Below are positions 12,954 to 26,300 of a stretch of DNA of 64,000 bases, piece by piece. A program made the translations under genes and the position numbers. The first letter of the stretch is position 1; each line of letters opens with the position of its first letter. Source of the DNA: Neospora caninum Liverpool (taxonomy: Eukaryota; Apicomplexa; Conoidasida; Eucoccidiorida; Sarcocystidae); contig NC_018398.1 of assembly GCF_000208865.1 (NCBI RefSeq), positions 310,001 to 374,000 on the forward strand. Reading direction: 5' to 3'. A model generated the notes under the pieces. The model had not been told where the DNA came from. It saw only the letters and a list, made by a program, of their open reading frames with translations, and did no database searches.

Positions 12954-14193
12954 AAACAGGCATGCATTTTTCTATGCATTAGGTCTGTGCATCTTCCGTA
13001 TATGCATGGATGCTGTGTAGAGGCATGGTCGAGTATTGGTGCACTAGTTGTTGAACCGTCTTATGGACGAAAATATACACGTATAATTGTGAACCGGGAA
13101 CTGGTTTATGTGATGCGCTATCACTCGTAAAATCTGTGCACATGCGCGAAGATGCAAACGGACGGCACGAGGAGAAAAACAACCTGCAGAATTTATGAAG
13201 CAAACTCTGTCGTTCTGCGTCGTGTCAGTTTCTACAGCGGTTTGTCCTGAGGGGACTGTGCGGTGCGCCTGAAGTCGCTTCGCGTGGTGTCTTTCACGCG
13301 TTGAAAATAATTATCTTCGTGTCTCTAGGTGATAACGCAAAAAGGCTGAGAAGTCGCCACGTGAACACTGAGGAAAGTAGCAGTAGCTCGCCCGCTGGAG
13401 ACCCCTACATTTCTTAGAACGACAAGCGCTGCTTTTGAAGCCTCATCTGGTGAACGAAGCGAGTGATGCCTGGTGACGCCCGAAAAGGTTGAACGCGTTT
13501 CCCCCTTTTGATGCTAACGGAAAATGTCCTGATCTTGATATCTAGAAGCACGCGGAGGGGCACGGCACACGAGAGTGCTCTGGTACGACGTCGTTATGTT
13601 ACACAACGTTGTCGGGAACAACGGCCTTCCACTCTTCCCCATGAAACTTTCAGTTCGTGGGCAGCAATGTACATGTTCGGCGCATCCCTCAGAAGTGCCC
13701 CGACTGCCAACTTTACTGGGGCCACGGAGAGCGAAAGGCAGCTCGTCCACAAAAATTCTTGCAAAAACAAACGGACAAAGCTGCCACAAGCGGGTACTGC
13801 GCTTCTGCTGGCACAACGTGAAAAAACAAAACAACGGTTGATTTCGCCCGCAACATGTGTAGGGCGTCCGGTAGCATTTCTTTCAAACCCGCGTTCCCAA
13901 CGACGCCATCTGGGTAAAATACCCAAACCTCAGGCTGGCGTGCCCAACACAAAAGCAGAGATCTACTGGCGTGGAGGCTGGCGACTGGCGCACTTGCACT
14001 CGACAATGTGGCCGCAGGCCGTCGCCACTCTGAACGCTTGCTCCCAAAGAAATGTGGTCTTTACCTAACGTTTCAAAAAAGTAGAGACTCACCCGAGCTA
14101 GCGAGTCACAGCCGCTTTTCCGCAAACGCAGCCGTGCCCTCTCATGTTTCTGGACTCTCTAGAGGCACTCTTCGCTGCCAGCAGGGCATACCT
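12954..14193. other. Noncoding stretch between TXNDC9 and the SRS gene
   Basis: The TXNDC9 and SRS genes converge here, so this should be 3' UTR and spacer. An open frame of 186 codons (13508-14068, plus strand) has no recognisable domain, signal peptide or composition bias that supports a protein. I see nothing else. Confidence 0.5.
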
Positions 14194-15249
14194 CTATGCC
14201 GTGGAAAGGTGAAGAGCAAATGCAGACAAAACAAAGGCGAAGTCAGTACGCCATGACTCGGCACCATTCGAAGGCGCTCTTGTAGTCGTCACTGTAGCAG
14301 CTGCTACGCTAACTTTAACATTGCAAAAAGACCCTGCATCAACTTTTTCCGAACACCCGACAAGGAAATGTGTAGCTCTAGAGGGAAAGTGGCCTTTCGG
14401 GATCGTGAATACTGCACCCTGCTCTGAGTTTGACTTCCCCTTCCACCACGATGCAGAAAATGTGGGGAAGATTTCCGTCATGGAGCTGGCAGCACATTGA
14501 TCAGGGTCCACAGATGATCCCGCGCAGTAATTGAGATTATATGTCGATGGCTGAGGGAAATGCTGTTTTCCGCAAAGAATCGTGATAGAGTTTTTCTCTT
14601 CTGACATGCTCAACTGAAGACTCACTGGATCCGGCAGCGAATATGCGCAGTTGGCTCTTTGCCCATCCACGGCAGCGCTGAAAGGATCAACTGTTACAGT
14701 AAGCATGCAATAATGTCCTTTAGCTCGGCAACCAAGTTTGAACTGTTGCCTCGCTGGAGGGAATCCATTCGGAGGAATTGTTAGGACAAATTTGCTGTCC
14801 GAACTATCCAAAACTAGAGTTCTCTCCATCCACCTCTCCGTCGCCCGCGGAAGGAAGTTTTTGAGCGGCGTACTGTTTCTGTCACATTCAGCTTTGGTCG
14901 TTGCTGACATCGGGCAAACCGCCAGTTGCGAGGTTGCCCCGTCTAGAGGCATGAATTCGTTTTCCTGACCCACGCATAGGAGGAATAGCTTCGGATTCTG
15001 TGCGTTGAGTTCAATAGAACCGACACCGGGGTTCGGCCCGGTGCCGTCTTCCTGTACACAACTATACCTATTCTTGCCAAGAGGCTTCAGAGTTCCAAGA
15101 CGTTCCCCTTTGGCTTCGACGAATATCTGAACAGATTCGGCGACGACAAAAAAAAGTACAGCCACGAACGACGGAAAGGCAACACCGTAGATCTGTCGCG
15201 TGCATTGTTTCCGCTGTCGGGGACTCGTCTTGTGGAAGGACAATGACAT
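14194..15249 (-). CDS. SRS-domain (SAG1-related) GPI-anchored surface antigen, 351 aa
   Basis: An intronless SRS-family surface protein; the family coats the parasite and acts in host attachment and immune interaction. A hydrophobic signal or signal-anchor segment lies at about residues 21-40 after a basic N terminus. Two SRS domains follow, each with six cysteines: C64, C92, C112, C122, C174, C181, then C201, C226, C242, C252, C299, C309. A Thr/Ala/Ser linker and a hydrophobic C-terminal tail (about 336-351) fit a GPI-attachment signal. In T. gondii, SRS57 (SAG3) lies near ROP5 on chromosome XII, so this may be the SRS57 orthologue. That rests on remembered locus position, not on alignment, so no symbol is given. 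The start at 15249 places the hydrophobic segment internally; no later in-frame ATG precedes the segment. Confidence 0.9.
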   Translation of the reverse strand: MSLSFHKTSPRQRKQCTRQIYGVAFPSFVAVLFFVVAESVQIFVEAKGERLGTLKPLGKNRYSCVQEDGTGPNPGVGSIELNAQNPKLFLLCVGQENEFMPLDGATSQLAVCPMSATTKAECDRNSTPLKNFLPRATERWMERTLVLDSSDSKFVLTIPPNGFPPARQQFKLGCRAKGHYCMLTVTVDPFSAAVDGQRANCAYSLPDPVSLQLSMSEEKNSITILCGKQHFPQPSTYNLNYCAGSSVDPDQCAASSMTEIFPTFSASWWKGKSNSEQGAVFTIPKGHFPSRATHFLVGCSEKVDAGSFCNVKVSVAAATVTTTRAPSNGAESWRTDFAFVLSAFALHLSTA

Positions 15250-18200
15250 CTTGAAAGCGACAGAACACCATTAATGTTTTGTCGCGGATAAAGGCACGCC
15301 AAACGACCGCTACGGTCCTCGAAGTTCTGAAACGGGATGTTTTCAGTTGGCTTTCACACGGACGCTAGACGCGGTCACCCACACATCGACACTGAGTATT
15401 GCGGTTTTCCCAATACCCCTCCACGACAACGAAGAGAAAGTAGAGAAAATGAATCCTCATTTATTTCCGATGGTTTGAAAGGCCGAGGCAGGCATCTGCA
15501 GCGCCAAGCTGCGGGCCAGGAGTTCTGCGACTTGGGAGCGTCTGTGTCGCTAAAGTGTGAAGAACCCTAGGGGTTCAGCGTAAGCGCAGAGACGAGGAAG
15601 CCTGGTTGCAAGGGAATGCTGTCTCCTTGTGGGAACCCTTCACCTTCCCCACTGGCTTCAGTAATTTGTTTCAGTCTCTCTTCAGCCACATATTACTGGC
15701 GTTAGACACTCTGGTTCCTATCAGCGCTCTAGGTGGCCACTCAGTTCACATTCTATCCGCACTGTTTTATGGTTTGGGTGTACGACCCACCCCTTACCGT
15801 TGGAAGGCATGCGATTCGACGTCGGGCACATGGCGTCTTACCGTGCTACTCAATGTTGAAACATCCCTTCTCATGAACATCTCCTATCAACATCTAAGGC
15901 CATACGCCACAAAATGTGTAATTCGTCCAGAATATCTGTTTGTAGATGCGAGAGTATTTTCGTGGAGCCTCAGCAGCATTTTTAATCTTCTGTCGTTTCG
16001 TCTCCTGTAAAAAGCAAACCAATCGGCAAATTATGATCTCTTCAGGCCCCAGTCATAGGACACGCCAGCCTAAACAAGGAGTATTGCAGAGGCAGTTTGT
16101 ACGAAATCCCCATTACTGCGCTTCGTATACAAGAAAGCCGACAGGGGTCCAGGAACAAGAGCTGCTCCTATCGACATATAAGGTGGCTGAGGAGGTAGGA
16201 GCGTCGCGGTTCTGCACTAATCCATACCGTTGCCGCACTGGAGCTTCACTTTCTCCTTTTCAACAGAAATACAGGGATTTCCACGAGCAATGTCGCTGCC
16301 TTCGACCAGGGAAACGTTAGCTGGTGGCTCGTATTTTCAGTTCTGACGCTTCACTGCAACCTGTGTTGGATCGCGTCACTGGTGACTCCAGTGCGTGGCT
16401 GTCTATGCACCCACAGTGATGTAAGGGCTCATAAATGTGTCAAGAGCGAATATATCACAGGAGACACCCGACAGCAAAGTATTCTATTCCTATAGATACC
16501 GGAGATCACGTCGGCACGTACGGTTCTTATGTGACGTTCCTACGAGGTCGCTGACCGTTACAGTCAATATGGACACTTAGACTTCTTGCCCTTACAGCAC
16601 TTGATGCACCTTCAGTTGCCACCGGTGGGATTACGTAACTACCTAGATGTTGTCCAAAATCCGTAAATAAATAAGACTCATTGAAGGTTTTGGAGTTTTG
16701 GAAGGAGGCCCTAAACAATGCTGTGAAGATGACTGACTACCCCATTGCTAGTGAAGTCCTTCTTGAGGTCCAAGGCATCGGCCCTGCTCTGACTGTTGAT
16801 GCGGAAGGTGTCTCGACGGTGGTAGTCATGGGAATACGGTGTTTACGCAGGTGCGTAAAGATCGTCTTTCACGAAGGTAAGGCAACATACTTGTCAACTG
16901 AGAGTCGCCAGGGAAAAGGATAGACGGACAATGCCGCATACGGAGACATCCTCGATACTAGAGCTAGGCAACGAGCAAAACTTGGAACGAGAAAAAATGT
17001 CGCCTCTCAGCCAGCGGGTGCGGACACTTCAACGGGTTAGTTTTGTCATCTCACTACGTCATGTTCCATACGCCGCTGGAAAATACAAAAACGGCGTTTT
17101 GTCTGGCTAGAGATCTTCCAGAGTTTTGGTGAAACAGATGCGAGTCACTCCTTTCTGCTCCGAAAACGGCCGAAGAAACATCTTCTTGATCGGGAAAGTC
17201 ACTTGACACGGGGAGGCGTAACGAACGCTGTCTTCGTTTCTTTGCGGTCCTGGATTGAGGCTGCTGGAAGACCCGGAAATGCAACACAATGAGAGCAGAT
17301 TTACTAAGACCTCAAAGCAATGAAGAGTGCTACATGCAAGGAACATAATCAGTACAAGAGCCTTGGCATCAACTGCATGGCCCACTACAACGTCTTCCGT
17401 TCACGACGAAGTGATCACAAGGTTGGCCTCGCGCGGGGTTATGTCCAATCACAGCATTTAATGCGGGCGCGCTACACTAGCTGTAAGCAATACCGCAGCT
17501 ATGGAATGTCGCAAGGTGGATGGAACCTTCACACCTAGATAACTCCGTAAGTTAACCGGCTCGTAGCGCCACTTCATCTTGTATTGGAAAAGTATTGTCT
17601 AGCATATGATGCGGTGTTAAAATTAAGCCACGAACACAGCAAACCCGACACTTAAGCACGGTGAAGCATCTAAATTAACATGGAATAAAACCGCTGTGTC
17701 GCCGAACTTGTTCAATAAGGGAACTGTTAGCTCGCCAGTTACATAGTGACCCATCAACTGAGTAGAACTCTGAGTAGATGCATAGGTACATCGGTTCCTT
17801 CTTCAGGAGGCAAATAGTTAGCCTCAAAGGTTTGCGACAGAACTGTAACACAAAGGTATTTAAACAGTTTAACCCTGTCCTATTTAACTCAGATTGACTA
17901 GGGGTCATACCAAAAGCTTCATTAGTGATACTAGAACAGATATCGCAGTATTCCTCAAGACAACAACTTCCATTCCCCCAATAGATCTTGGTACAAAGAA
18001 GTTACCACATCCTCCGTACCAAGCCAACTTCAAGAACATAGAGATCACCGCTAGATCATGTATCGTTGTAGTGATGCAGAAAAGAGGCCGGGGACTAACG
18101 ACAGAACATGCCAGCAGGAATTTCCTGTTTCGGTATCCGACACTGTTCGGTACGCCTTGAGAGATCTCCTGTTTACTATCACGAGCGCGGGCTGCTACCC

Positions 18201-20325
18201 AAAGAATGCATGCTCTGTTTCTCGTTCCGGAGTTCTCAGTTCATCGTGCCTTGCTGTTGTTGAACGTGTTTCGCATCGTCTGGACGATCCTCTGTCGTGA
18301 CTACATGCCTCGCTGTAGGGCGAGCCTGTCCACTATAGCGTACTTGTCGTGTGGAATCCAATCGGCTGCGCGTACCGAAAGCAGCTAGGTCTTTTTGGTG
18401 AACAAACTGGGAAGTTCATGGTCCATGTGGACGCCAGTAAGGGACTACATACGGCAGTCAGCGGGGGGGGGGGGGGGGGGGGGAGGGGGGGGTCGTCCTC
18501 TCACGCGGGACTCGCCGGTTGTTCCTTGCTGCTTCGTGGAGGAAACGGCGGCGGTACGCACCGGAGCAACGATGGCAAGTAGCACCAAAGAAACCCATTT
18601 CTGGTGGAGAGCTTTGTCGAAGTATTCTCCTTGAGGAGCATGGAGGCATCTGGCCGGCGTGCCCGTGTTGTGTCAGGACAGCTCATCGCCAACCGCACAG
18701 ATGCAAGGCAGACGGCAGGCATGCGGCGAGGTTTCTGAGAGCGCAGGATTTCCACACTTGGACACAACCGCTAATTGGTTGGAACTCTGCGCTGCATTTG
18801 CCGCGAACGAACAGTGAATGACAAAATTACGTTTTGGTTGCCGTTCACGAACGGACATGCCGGTTTCGTTCCTACACGCGGGGAGACATCTAAGCTGGGA
18901 TCTGTGAAAAGTTTCCACTCCCCGCCAGCGGCACGGGAGCAACAACCAGGCTCTGTTCTTGTCACACAGCGCGCCCAGTGTGAGGTCGGGTCTGCTCTCT
19001 GTTTTTAGTGGGAGTTTTTTCTCAGTTTCCCCTTCCTTCTTGCCGAAAACAATTTCCCTCTAGGGCTCTCTTGCATGGTCTTAACTCATGCATCCATGCG
19101 CCTGGAAACGCTCTTCTCGGCCTGCCGGCACTCCATCACTCGAACTGTGCAACCTAGCCACCCCCCCGGGCAACCCAACTCGCGAGCCGGGGAGGTGACG
19201 GTGACCGTCTTGCTACGAGCCCTTTCGTTCACTACGGCGTTTGGAGTTTTCTGTCACTGCTTTTGGCGCTTAGGCCGTTTTTCTGCTCGGCCTCAGCCGC
19301 CGGTCCATGACCTGAGTGCCCTCCGCACGTCCGCATGTGTGTAGCCCTGTCCTGCCGTTTCTCTCCGACAGGACGACGCCTCTAGCCGGCTCTCTTTCTG
19401 TATCGACGGCCTTGCGGCTTCATCGCGGAACGCACGACCAATCTGTCTTTCGAGACGAACCGTCGAGCTTCGAGTTCTCTCCACTGGACTCGCTGCGTGG
19501 TTTAGGTAGTTGTGTCAACAAGAGCGGACCCGTCATTCCCGCAATCCCACTTTTTGAGTCTCGATGAATGGGCCATGTAGGCAGGCGAAGCGAACAGCGC
19601 GGGGCGTGCTGCGTCACCCGACACGTCGTCTACACCTTTCTCTTCTCTCTTGTTTCCGTTCTTGCATACTGGAAGTGGATGGGCATGCGCCCATGGGCTG
19701 AATTTAGAGATCTTTCGTATTTTCCTGCCTTGGTCTGCCTGACCCGTCTTCTCGAAAAAAGGGGGCCAACTGCAGACACAACAGGGCTCTTTTCAAGCCT
19801 GTGTCGTTTCTCTTGCCTGCTCCTTGGCGGCCGCTTTCCGTCTCTTCCTTCCCGTTTCCTCTCCCTGGGCCTTTCTTCCCCGCTTCTCGACTCCTCGCAG
19901 GTGCTCCTGCCCCCTGTGTGTCCTCTCACTGGGCCAACGTGTCTTGCCGTCGGCGCTGGCCTCGCCTTGTCTCGGCTTGCTGGTCCTTTCTCGTTACTTA
20001 CTCTGCTACGCCTCTCCTTGTTCGACGCGCTTGCGCCCCTGCACGTCTGTTCTGTCCTCGACCCTTCCGTCTCTTCGCTCTTCCCTCTTCCCTCCTTTTC
20101 CTCTTCTTCCCCTTCCCTTCCCTTCTCTCTCCCCTCTCCGCCTTCCCGGGGGTCTCCTGTGTCTCAGCTGCCTCCCCGGTGGTGCATCTGGAGTTCCTCT
20201 GCGGCGAGCGAGTACACCCAGTGGTAAGCCGCTCTGGCGGCTCTCCTGGAAGATGTGGCCACAGCGTCACCTGGACGTTTGTTTTTTTCAGTGTTCTAGT
20301 TTGCGTGACGCCCTTTCGAAAAACC
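15250..20325. other. Gene-poor 5 kb between the SRS gene and the F-BAR gene
   Basis: No gene can be supported. Sequence from 15.3 to about 18.9 kb is less CT-biased and more AT-rich than the housekeeping genes and contains only short frames. A long G run is at 18463-18492. From about 19.6 kb the sequence becomes strongly pyrimidine-rich, like a 5' UTR for the F-BAR gene. The F-BAR frame stays open upstream to 19801, but that stretch encodes Pro/Ser/Phe/Leu-rich sequence from CT tracts and is probably untranslated. Confidence 0.5.
18463..18492. repeat. Poly-G homopolymer
   Basis: Twenty-one G residues, one A, then eight more G residues, in noncoding sequence. The plus strand would fit G-quadruplex formation. 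Homopolymer length is error-prone in most assemblies. Confidence 0.85.
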
Positions 20326-23300
20326 ATGGAGGACGCGGCGTTTGGTTTCCACCTGGACGGTTCCGGATTCGCCGACAGCGAAGGTCTCTTCCTTCAGTCG
20401 CCGTCTTCAGTCGGTTCTCCACTGTCTTCTCCCTCGCCCACGCGCGGGCGAGAAGATCCGTTTCTGTCCTCGGGCCCCAGCTCGAGTCCGTTAAAACCCG
20501 GCTCTTTGCGCTGCCGGGATGAACAGGATCTCAACGCCCCAGCACCTGGCGCACTTGATTTCTCTGAGCACCCTACCCACTTCGACACAAAAAGCACGTT
20601 TGACGCTTCCCTAGAGAACCTCCACACAGACCAGGAAGTTGCCTTTGCGAACGGCGCGCCAGAGAGACGGAGAGAAGGACCGGCAGACGGCGCGCGTCCT
20701 GCCGCCGCGCCCTGCTCGTTTTTCCAAGAACAACGCGATGAAGATCCCGCCCCTGGCCGCGAAGGTAATGGATCCCGAGGAGACACACCGCGCACCCAGG
20801 CGCCCGCCGCGTGGGGCGCAGAGACAGTGGAGAAGGACGAGAGCGAAGAACGGCGACGAGACGCCGAGAGGCATGCGGACGCCGAGATGCATGCAAACGC
20901 AAGGAGCGGAGACGCAGGGGGAGAAGCAGCGACTGACGCGGGGCCTTCTGCGGCGCGTCCACTGCATGCAGCGGAAGAGGAGGACCGACGGGGGTGTCTG
21001 GGAGAGGAGGGAAGGAGCGAGAGAAGGAGACTGAGAGGCGACGAGCCTGCGTGGAGAGCCTGGATCGCGCGGTGCGAATCCGAGAGAGAAGAGGAAGAAC
21101 CTGAGGAGAGGGGCGAAGCCAGGGTGAAGAGGGAAGAGGAAAGAACGAGAGGAGAGGACGGGACCAGAGAAGAGGAGAGAATCTGGGAAGAGACACAGGG
21201 AGGCAGAGAATGCAGGCACGAATCCGGAGGGGAGACAAAGGGCGAAGGAGAGGTTTTGCAAGACGAAGACGAATGGCAGGGATTTCAATCTGCTCCACCT
21301 TCCCCAGTCTCTGTTTTCCCGAATCAAAAAACCCCGGTCGAGCAGGTTTCTTCCCAGCTGGCGGCTGTAGAGAATCCATCCGGTGTCTGTGCCGTCCAAC
21401 CCCCCACTGTGTCTCCTTACGAGGGACAACCCGTGGAAACCCGTCGAGACAGTGACGTTTTCGACGTTTCGCCATCCTCCAGCTCCCCCCAGTCCCTCTC
21501 TGCTGTTCGCGAAAAATCTCAGCCAGAGCCTCTCTCCCGCTCCGTTCTCACTTCCTCCTCTTCCACGTCCTCTTCCTCCTCTTCCTCATCGTCTGCTTCC
21601 TCCTCTTCTTCTTCCTCTTCCTTTTCTTCCTCTTCTTTCGAGACACCAGCCTCTCTTCCTGCAGTGCTGGCCTCGAGTGTGGCGAGCGCCGAGCATCTCT
21701 ACCAGGCGGTTGCGTACGGGAAGATTTGCCTGCTGCCGATGAAGGATTGGGAAGGCGATCGGGAGGCGCGGAACACGACGGTTAGCCGGTTAACCGCAGT
21801 TCTCTCCGCAGTTCTCTCTGCAACAGTCGACCAGAGTGTATCCGTAACGACAAAGACAACTAAGTACCTCCGAGCGCGCGCCAAAGTCGAGGCCGACTAC
21901 GCGAAGCTCCTTCGCCAGTGCGTGGCCTCGGGCCGGGCGAAGAACGCGGCGAATCCGTTCACACTTCTGCAGGCGAAAAGCGCGGACCCTTTCGGGTTAC
22001 GGAAGGAGACCAAGAAGGACCAGGATCTGGCCGGCATCCCCGCGGGCGGGGGGCCGGCGCTGCGGGACAAAAAGGCGGCAAGTGGGAGAGACAAATCCAA
22101 GCGGAGCTCAGGCAGCGAGACTCACATGGCGGGAGCGGCGAGGCGAGAGGAGAACGATGAGACTGGAGACGGAAAGGAAGGAAGTACATCCTGTGGAGAG
22201 ACGGAGGACGGCCGCCGGAAGTCCGCCTTCTCGTTCTCTCACACGCAGAAATCCGCGTCTCGCGACAACCCCCCTGGGAAGACACCCGGGGGGGCCTGGA
22301 CGCTCAGAGGAGCGGCGCGAGGCCAATCGCGAGGCTCTTTCTCGACTGCGGGAGGGCGAAGACGGAGCTCCTCGCTCTTCTCCCAAGACGTCTCTTCGCG
22401 GGGAAGGGACGAGGCCGAAGAAAGGCGAGGCTCTCGCTCCTCAATCGGCACAGACGGACTGAGCGAGCGAACGAGCCCGCCCGGAAGCGACACCGTTTTG
22501 GGGTTTGAACACCCGCTCTCGGAGCGCCAGGAGAGCAGGGAGAGCATGCACGCCTTCGAGGCGGCCGGAGGTACTTGTTTGCGCGGAGAGACCAGCGACC
22601 GTGGCGCACTCCCCAACGGGTCTTTAGGGTCGATGTACGAAGACATGCCTATCGACCCCGTCCTGGACGCGTCGCCTGGAGGCGAAGGGAAGGACGGCGA
22701 CCGCTGTTCCCAGCATTCGCGGACGCCTTGGGACGCCTCCTCAGCTGTTTTCTCTCCCGGCGCCTTCACACCCCACAGCTTGAACCCTTCGCTGGCTTCG
22801 ACGGCGCCCTCGGTCCGGGCCCGCGCGGAGACTGGTGTCCCTTCCGACCCCGACCGACCCCGAGTCGCATCGCTCCCGAACGCGGGGGGCGAGCGGCGGG
22901 CCTCGGCAGTGGGCGTTGTCTCGCCGGAAAAAAGCGGCAAATGGGGCTCCACAGCCGCTTCTTTTCTCTCGCAACTCGCCCCACAGTTCGTCCGACCGGC
23001 GCCGCCTCTGGGGCCCGAACGGGGCCCTGGGAAGCCAAGTCGCGGGGCGAGCGAGGCCTCTGCGGGGCCAGGCGTGCGCGCTTCCGCGGGCCTCTCCGCA
23101 GACGCACACCGAGGCAGAGAGGAGGGCGCCGCGTGCGACGAGGCGGCGCTGAAGGCGCACGAAGAGGCGAAGGCAGGCGACCCTGCGCTCGCGCTGGGCA
23201 CCCACGGCCAAGATTCACGTGCGATTCAAGAGACGCTCTTCCCCTCGATGTCCTCCAGCGCCTGGCTGCTCGGCCTGCTCGAAATGAATCAACAGACGGC

Positions 23301-26300
23301 GCTGCAAAGCGAAGTGCTCGGCACGTTTGTCGAAACCGAGCTTGTCCAGAATTTCCTCCAAAAGCTCTGCTCCGAGTACGAACGTGCAGCTGCCCGACAC
23401 CTCGACTCCGTCAAAAAGGTAAGCCACGCGTGCGGCAAGAGCGGGGAAACCCGCGAGGAGGGAAGGCTGCAGCGAGAGAGGGAACTGCGTGGGGCGCCTC
23501 TGCGTAGAAAATTCGAATTTTGTGTGCACAAAGAGAGACAAACAAGCAGCTGGACCAGAGAACGCGAGTAAGAACAGAACCGGAAAGAGAGACGGAAGAG
23601 ACAGGAGTGGAAAGGACGCCTCAGCTGTGGAGAAAAACAGAGAACAGAACTCTCAAATGCTCGTCAGAGATTCCCGTTTACCTGACTGGTTTCCTCCTTT
23701 TCGTGCGTTTCGCTTAGTACCGGCACCAAGCGGTTAAAGCCAATGAAGCTTGCCGACAGGCCTGGCTGACATACGAACAGGCGTGCGAGGAGGCTTCCCG
23801 GGTGAGAGCAAATGCAGGAAAAGGCAGTGTTTCTCTTCTCTCTCAGATTTCTTTTCTGTCTCTCCGTCTCTTCCTTTATTTCTTCGCCAAGTTCTGCGGT
23901 GTCGCCAGTGTTCTTTTCTCCCGCGCCTCTCTGTCTTCTTCCTACCTCGTCTGTCTCTGTTTTTTTCTTGCTTTCCTTCTCTCTGTCATGCCCACTGTTC
24001 TCTCTCCTGCTCTACTGTCCTTCTCTTTTTTCATCGTCTTCGTCGCCTCTTCGATCTGTCCATGCTTTCCCTCGTTCTTGCCCCTTTCCGTATCGTGTGT
24101 CCTCTTCATCTCTTTCTTCTTCTCTTTATTCCTCTCTGTCTTCTCTGGTTTCTTTCGTTGTCGCTCCTTCTCTTTCTCTCTCTTGCTCTTTCCCTGTCGT
24201 TGTCTTCTTGTCTCCCGCGGTGCCCCCATTCTCGATTTTCTCTCTGTCTCCTGGTTTGTAGGACATGATTCACGCGTTGAATCGCGAAGGGCCGTCGGCT
24301 GGAGCCCAAGGGACAGGAGCCGGAGGCGCCGCGACCGCGGGGACAGGGGCGAGCCGCAAGAGCCCGCAGTGCAGCTGGTTGCTGGAGAGAAAGTTTGCAG
24401 TGGCGGTGAGAAACGCGTCTTCTCTCGGCGACACCGAAACGAAACGCAGAGGGCGATTTCATACAAAGAGGGAGAGGGAGGGTTGCGATGAGCTCGAGGA
24501 AAAGAGGAACAAACCTCCTCTGTTGGCTTTATCGCCAGGCGCCGTGCAGGAATGCATGCACGATCCTCTACGCACATCTTCAAATCTGCGCTATCTCCTG
24601 TTTGTTTGTGAATGCACACAAATGCTCTGTACCAACCCATGCATGCGTCGACACCTCTACATCTGCATCACACAGATCCACATATCTACATACATGTATA
24701 TAGGTTCTACCATTCAGGCTCTTCCGTATCCACAGACATACGCGTACTTGCGTCCGTGTGTTAACTACCAGGGTGTGCCTGTCTTTGTGCAAATTCACTC
24801 ATGCGGAAGGGATGAGAATTCGCAGTGTCGAGACCGAGAGCCTGGCGGGCTGGTTGCCAGCAAGAGCTCAAACCGTGGAGAGCCCCCTATTTCCCTGTAT
24901 AAGCAATAGATGCTTGCGTCTCTATATCTGCAGGTTCAAGCGTTTGTGCACGGCTCTTCCCAGTGTCCAACGTCTCTAGGACTGTCTCTGGATATATGGG
25001 CATCTGATGGTTGTGTGACTCCAGGCTCGCAAGGCGCAGAAAGAGGAGTTGATGCATGTGGGGGCTCTGCTGGGCTGTTTGTTTCAGCTGCAATGCTTGG
25101 AAAGTGAGTGACTGCGCTATCGTCGGCCCCCGCCACTCTTTGTTCTCCTGATTCTTCCTCTCCGTCTCTCCTTCGTGCGCTTGCTTCTAGCTTTGAAAGT
25201 CTTCGTGCCCTTTCCTCGTTTCTTTCCTCGCGGTGCTCCCCTCCCTTGTGGCTTTTTCTTCCTTTTTCCTCGCCCCTGTTTCTGGTCCCTCGGCTGGTCC
25301 TTTGTCGCTTCCTCTGTCTCTTCTTTCTGCGCTCCCTCCTGCCTCTCTCCACCTCTCTGTCGCTTCCTTTGTCTCTTCTTTCTGCGCTTCTTCCTGCCTC
25401 GGTGCGCCGCACAGAATGGAGATGCGAAACTTTGCGGCACGCGCTCCAGTCGTTCCTGCTGAAGCTGCAAAGTTGCCTCTCCGTCGTCCTCGTGACCCTC
25501 GACCGAGTGTCTGAGATTCTCGGTGAGTCGGAGCGCGCAAAGAACGCTGCCCGGCCTCGCGCTGCGGCGGACCTCGAGACGGGAAGATTCCTTGTGGAAC
25601 AGAGGACCGAATACCCAGAAAATGTGCTCCCCTCATTCGTCATAAAAAACTCACGAGGCATGCAACACCCACCAGATAGAACAGCTGAAGCGAGACCCCG
25701 GTCCTCCATGTATAAAAAAATTCTTCCGCGGCCTTGAAAGATCCCACAGCGCCGGGCGGCTGGTCCTAGCCTTCTTCGCTGCGCACCTTTCGATCTCTCG
25801 CCGGCCGTGTGTGTCTCTCCACACCCCTCTGCGTGCCGAGTTATGTATGCAGACGGAGAGATGTCTATATTCATCTACACATCCATATGCACATTTAAAT
25901 ATTCGTATCCAAATACATATGCACGTATCGAAATACATCTCTTCGGTTCCATATATATATATATATATATGTGGATCTGTGTGTCTGGACATATTTTGTT
26001 GTTTTCCGCGTACGTGTGTGTAGGCGTGGGATGTGGGGATGTTTTTTCCGTTTCTGGTTTTTCTTCAGAGTCGGACCCGTCGCTTTCGTCGCAGGGAAGC
26101 CTTGCGTCCCGGTTGCCTTCCTCGGAGTTGCTGCGCGCCGCGCCGCCCGCGCCGGGATCGGTCTCTGTGTCGTTCTCATCCTTTTCGCGTCCCGCGTCTG
26201 GGTCGCCGCGCTCGGCAGCAGCGCAGATTGCGGAGCACCTGCGTCGGAGTCAGCAGGAGAACCTGGATCTGTTGCGCGCGAAACGCAGGGCGTTGTGGAG

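Noticed and set aside
19801..20325. Upstream in-frame extension of the F-BAR gene
   Set aside because: The encoded peptide is Ser/Pro/Phe/Leu-rich from pyrimidine tracts, as in 5' UTRs here. The ATG at 20326 starts a more credible acidic protein.
24934..25024. Earlier acceptor for F-BAR gene exon 4
   Set aside because: It reads non-helical, Gly/Ser-rich sequence in a different frame from the downstream helix. The acceptor ending at 25024 gives the expected helical segment and matching phases.
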